Shown here: piece by piece, positions 5,556-7,902 of the stretch
Layout: every line of letters starts with the position of its first letter
Position numbering within the stretch: the first letter of the stretch is position 1
Assembly: GCA_025360285.1 (NCBI GenBank)
Contig: JANYCM010000089.1
Location: forward strand, 1 to 7,902
Direction: 5' to 3'
Length of the DNA: 7,902 nucleotides
Source of the DNA: Sphingomonadales bacterium
GTDB taxonomy: Bacteria; Pseudomonadota; Alphaproteobacteria; Sphingomonadales; Sphingomonadaceae
Notes under the pieces: model-generated
Told to the model about the DNA's origin: nothing
Seen by the model: the letters and a program-made list of their open reading frames with translations, nothing else
Database searches by the model: none
Position numbers and translations under genes: made by a program

Positions 5556-7172
5556 ATGCGTCCTGTCCTTGATCGCCGCACGTTCCTTACAGCGACCGCG
5601 GCCGGGCTGTTGCTGCCAGCGCGGCCGGGGCTGGCCGGGTTATGGGCCGATCGCGGCTTCACCCATGGTGTTGCCTCCGGCCACCCTGGCTCCGATGCGA
5701 TCACCTTGTGGACGCGCTATGCCAGCCGCGATGGCCGGGCAACAACGCTGAAGCTGGATATTGCAACCGATTCGGGCATGCGCCACATCATCAAGCGCAG
5801 TGAGGCGGTCGCCGGCCCCGACACCTGGGGCACCGCCCAGGCGCGCCTTACCGGGCTGCCGGGCGCCGGCTGGTTGTTCTATCGCTTCACCGCGCCGGAT
5901 GGCAGCACCTCGCCCATCGGCCGCACTCGCACCCTGCCATCAGGGCCGCTGGCGAATTTCAAGGTCGCGGTGTTCAGTTGTTCGAACAAGCCCTTTGGCT
6001 GGTTCAACGCCTATGCCCATGCGGCGGCGCGGCACGATATCGATCTGGTCGTGCATCTGGGTGATTATATCTATGAATATCCGGTAGGGCACTATCCGGA
6101 ACCCACGGAAACCGTGCGCGGCCGTGACATTTTGCCGGCCAGCGAAATCATCTATCTTGATGATTATCGCCAGCGCTATGCCAGCTACCGGGTCGATCCA
6201 GGTCTGCAGGAACTGCACCGGCTGTTCCCGATGGTGGCGATCTGGGATGACCATGAAATTGCCAATGATACCTGGCTGCACGGCGCCGAAAACCACCAGC
6301 CGGACGAAGGCGATTTCGAAGTCCGCAAGGCGGCGGCGACGAAGGCACACCGCGAATGGCTGCCGCAGCCGGAAACCATGTATCACCGTTATGATATCGG
6401 CGATCTGGCCAGCCTGATCACCCTCGATACCCGCGATACCGGCCGTGAAAAGCAACTTGATCTGGGTGCGGCGCTGAAGGGCGGCAAGACCGGGCTGATC
6501 AACTTTCGCGATGGCGTGTGGAATGATCCGGCGCGCACCCTGATGGGGCAGCCGCAGGAAGCCTGGTTCGCCGATACCATCAAGGCCTCGGTACAGGCCG
6601 GGCAGAAATGGCAATTGGTGGCGCAGCAAATCGTCATGGGGCGTATCTTCACCCCCAAGGACGCGATGACCTGGCTGGGTGTCGATGCCGACAAGCGGGC
6701 GCAGGCCTTTGTCGGCGGCGGTATTGCCGCGGCGGCGGCGGGCATTCCGGGCAACATGGATGCCTGGGATGGTTATCCGCAGGCGCGCCAGCGGCTGTTG
6801 CAGGCGGCACAGGCCGCCGATGCCGATATGGTGGTGGTATCGGGGGACAGCCATAATGCCTGGGCCTTTGACCTGGCGGCGGATGGCAAGCCGGCCGGGG
6901 TGGAATTCGGCGGCCAGTCGGTGACATCGCCGGGCTATGAAAGCGCGCTGAAGGCCGATCCGGCGGTGGTCCGTGCCGGGCTGGTGGCGGCCAATCCGGA
7001 AATGCGCTGGTGCGATACCAGCCGGCGCGGCTATCTGACGGTCGCCTTCACCCCTGAGGCGGCGCGCTGCGACTGGGTATTCATGAAGACCATCCGTGAC
7101 CGTTCGCTGGCGACGAGCGCCGGCCAGGCGGCGACGGTGCGGCGCGGGGTGCGGCGGTTGGCGCTGGCCTGA
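5556..7172 (+). CDS. phoD: Alkaline phosphatase D family protein (PhoD), Tat-exported
   Basis: This 538-residue phosphodiesterase/phosphomonoesterase hydrolyses organic phosphate esters in the periplasm or outside the cell. The N-terminus has a twin-arginine motif DRRTFLT (6-12), a hydrophobic stretch and a likely cleavage after GLA (about residue 27), so it is exported folded with its metals through Tat. The PhoD N-terminal beta domain follows, with FTHGVASGHPGSDAITLWTR (35-54). The metallophosphatase core has FSCSN with C142 (the conserved cysteine ligand), HLGDYIYEY (168-175, D170), IWDDHEIANDTW (229-240), SGDSHNAWAF (429-438) and EFGGQSVTSPG (450-460). All expected Fe/Ca-ligand motifs appear present and the length is normal. 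GGGGAA lies about six bases before the ATG. Pho regulation is typical of the family but no clear PhoB site is seen. Confidence 0.95.
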   Translation: MRPVLDRRTFLTATAAGLLLPARPGLAGLWADRGFTHGVASGHPGSDAITLWTRYASRDGRATTLKLDIATDSGMRHIIKRSEAVAGPDTWGTAQARLTGLPGAGWLFYRFTAPDGSTSPIGRTRTLPSGPLANFKVAVFSCSNKPFGWFNAYAHAAARHDIDLVVHLGDYIYEYPVGHYPEPTETVRGRDILPASEIIYLDDYRQRYASYRVDPGLQELHRLFPMVAIWDDHEIANDTWLHGAENHQPDEGDFEVRKAAATKAHREWLPQPETMYHRYDIGDLASLITLDTRDTGREKQLDLGAALKGGKTGLINFRDGVWNDPARTLMGQPQEAWFADTIKASVQAGQKWQLVAQQIVMGRIFTPKDAMTWLGVDADKRAQAFVGGGIAAAAAGIPGNMDAWDGYPQARQRLLQAAQAADADMVVVSGDSHNAWAFDLAADGKPAGVEFGGQSVTSPGYESALKADPAVVRAGLVAANPEMRWCDTSRRGYLTVAFTPEAARCDWVFMKTIRDRSLATSAGQAATVRRGVRRLALA

Positions 7173-7271
7173 TCCGGGACGATCTGGCGCAAATTTCGTC
7201 TTCCCGTCACGCGCCGTTAAGATCGCAGGCTGCTTTTATGCGCTGCGGCAAAATCCCGGCGTGATGAAAGG
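7173..7271. other. Intergenic region between phoD and the hydrolase gene
   Basis: These 99 bases have visibly lower GC than the flanking genes. CCGGGA (7174-7179) and TCCCGG (7254-7259) form a distant 6-bp inverted repeat with a 74-base loop, too far apart to call a terminator. No stem followed by a T-run and no recognisable promoter hexamers were found. AAAGGA at 7267-7272 is the probable ribosome binding site of the next gene. Confidence 0.4.
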
Positions 7272-7902
7272 ATGACATTGATCCGCGGCCTGTTCCTGCT
7301 GCTTCTCGCTGCGCCAGCGGCGGCGGCTCCCATCTGCGATGCCGTCTGGCATGATGAGGCACGCAAACGTGACGTGCCGGTGCGCATCCGCATGCCGGAA
7401 GGCACGGGCAAGGCGCCGCTGGTCATCTTCAGCCACGGCCTGGGCGGCGATGTGAACGGCGGCACCCTGTGGGGCCACGCCTGGGCGGCGCGTGGGATCA
7501 CGGTCATCCATGTCCAGCACCCCGGCAGCGACAGCGCCGTTTACCGCGAGGCCCCGTCGCCGGCCGATATGCCGGCGCGGGTGCGGGCGGCGGCGAGCGG
7601 CGAGCAATTGCTGGCGCGGGTGGCTGACGTGCGCTTCGTCCTCAACACGGCGCTGGTGCGGCCACGTGAGGGCGCCTGTGATCTGGCGCGGATCGATCCC
7701 GATCGCATCGGCATGGCCGGGCACAGCATGGGGGCGTGGACGACCCAGGCACTGGCCGGGCAACGTTGGCCGGGCGATATGACGCTGGCGGACCGCCGCA
7801 TCCGCGCCGCCATCGCCTTCAGCGGCTCGCCGCCGGCCGTGCTGACGCCCGCCGAAGCCTTTGGCCGGGTCGGCATACCCTTTCTGGCGATTACCGGTAG
7901 CG
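7272..7902 (+). CDS. Secreted alpha/beta hydrolase (dienelactone hydrolase/lipase-like), C-terminus cut by window edge
   Basis: A frame open to the right edge gives 210 complete codons. Residues 1-19 (MTLIRGLFLLLLAAPAAAA) are a short Sec signal peptide with an AAA cleavage site, so the enzyme is periplasmic or secreted. The alpha/beta hydrolase fold shows the oxyanion segment VIFSHGLGG (51-59) and the nucleophile elbow GHSMG (150-154) with S152. Near the edge, GIPFLAITGS is the strand after which the catalytic Asp normally follows; the Asp and His lie beyond the window. It resembles the predicted dienelactone hydrolase / PAF-acetylhydrolase-like bacterial group; the substrate is unknown. Start choice: ATG 7272 directly abuts AAAGG, which is too close, whereas TTG 7278 in the same frame has AAAGGA five bases upstream and would shorten the signal peptide by two residues. 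It lies 99 bases downstream of phoD on the same strand, and a shared transcript is possible. Confidence 0.88.
   Translation, partial: MTLIRGLFLLLLAAPAAAAPICDAVWHDEARKRDVPVRIRMPEGTGKAPLVIFSHGLGGDVNGGTLWGHAWAARGITVIHVQHPGSDSAVYREAPSPADMPARVRAAASGEQLLARVADVRFVLNTALVRPREGACDLARIDPDRIGMAGHSMGAWTTQALAGQRWPGDMTLADRRIRAAIAFSGSPPAVLTPAEAFGRVGIPFLAITGS

Noticed and set aside
5940..6854. 304-codon minus-strand frame inside phoD
   Set aside because: Antisense shadow of a phosphatase gene whose metal-binding motifs are intact throughout.

Overview
The window looks like chromosomal DNA from a GC-rich alphaproteobacterium. Sphingomonadales is my best guess, from codon choice (strong G/C at third positions), the short alphaproteobacterial-type DUF2256 protein and the Tat-dependent PhoD. 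This placement is inference from composition and protein style, not a database match.

Layout. (1) At 1-127 on the minus strand is the beginning of a probable membrane or exported protein that runs off the left edge; its first codons carry a 12-base tandem repeat. (2) At 285-1637 on the minus strand is a DctD-like NtrC-family response regulator. It has receiver, AAA+ and Fis-type helix-turn-helix domains, but several residues essential for classical sigma-54 activation are missing. (3) At 1631-3780 on the plus strand are the last two genes of the widespread MoxR AAA+ / SWIM zinc-finger / DUF5682 / vWA cassette. The DUF5682 gene lacks its N-terminal half; the vWA gene is intact and overlaps it by ATGA. 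The first two cassette genes and the front of DUF5682 are absent, and the divergent regulator begins exactly where they should be. (4) At 3801-5482 on the minus strand is a compact three-gene operon: a DUF2256 mini zinc-finger protein, a class II aldolase/adducin-like protein and RadC. RadC starts at a TTG overlapping the aldolase stop. (5) At 5556-7172 on the plus strand is a Tat-exported PhoD phosphodiesterase/phosphatase. (6) From 7272 to the right edge on the plus strand is a secreted alpha/beta hydrolase, incomplete.

The most notable point is the head-to-head junction near 1600-1650. Two gene fragments meet with no intergenic space, and their only available start codons overlap by 7 bases. 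Base composition also appears to rise on crossing it. This looks like a rearrangement breakpoint (deletion, inversion or insertion) that beheaded the DUF5682/vWA system and stripped the regulator of its own start and promoter; an assembly chimera is the main alternative. No transposase, repeat, tRNA, rRNA or CRISPR was seen at the junction or elsewhere. I see no complete new system; the vWA pair is best read as a remnant of a known but poorly understood cassette. The right half (3801-7902) is ordinary housekeeping and exported-enzyme content.
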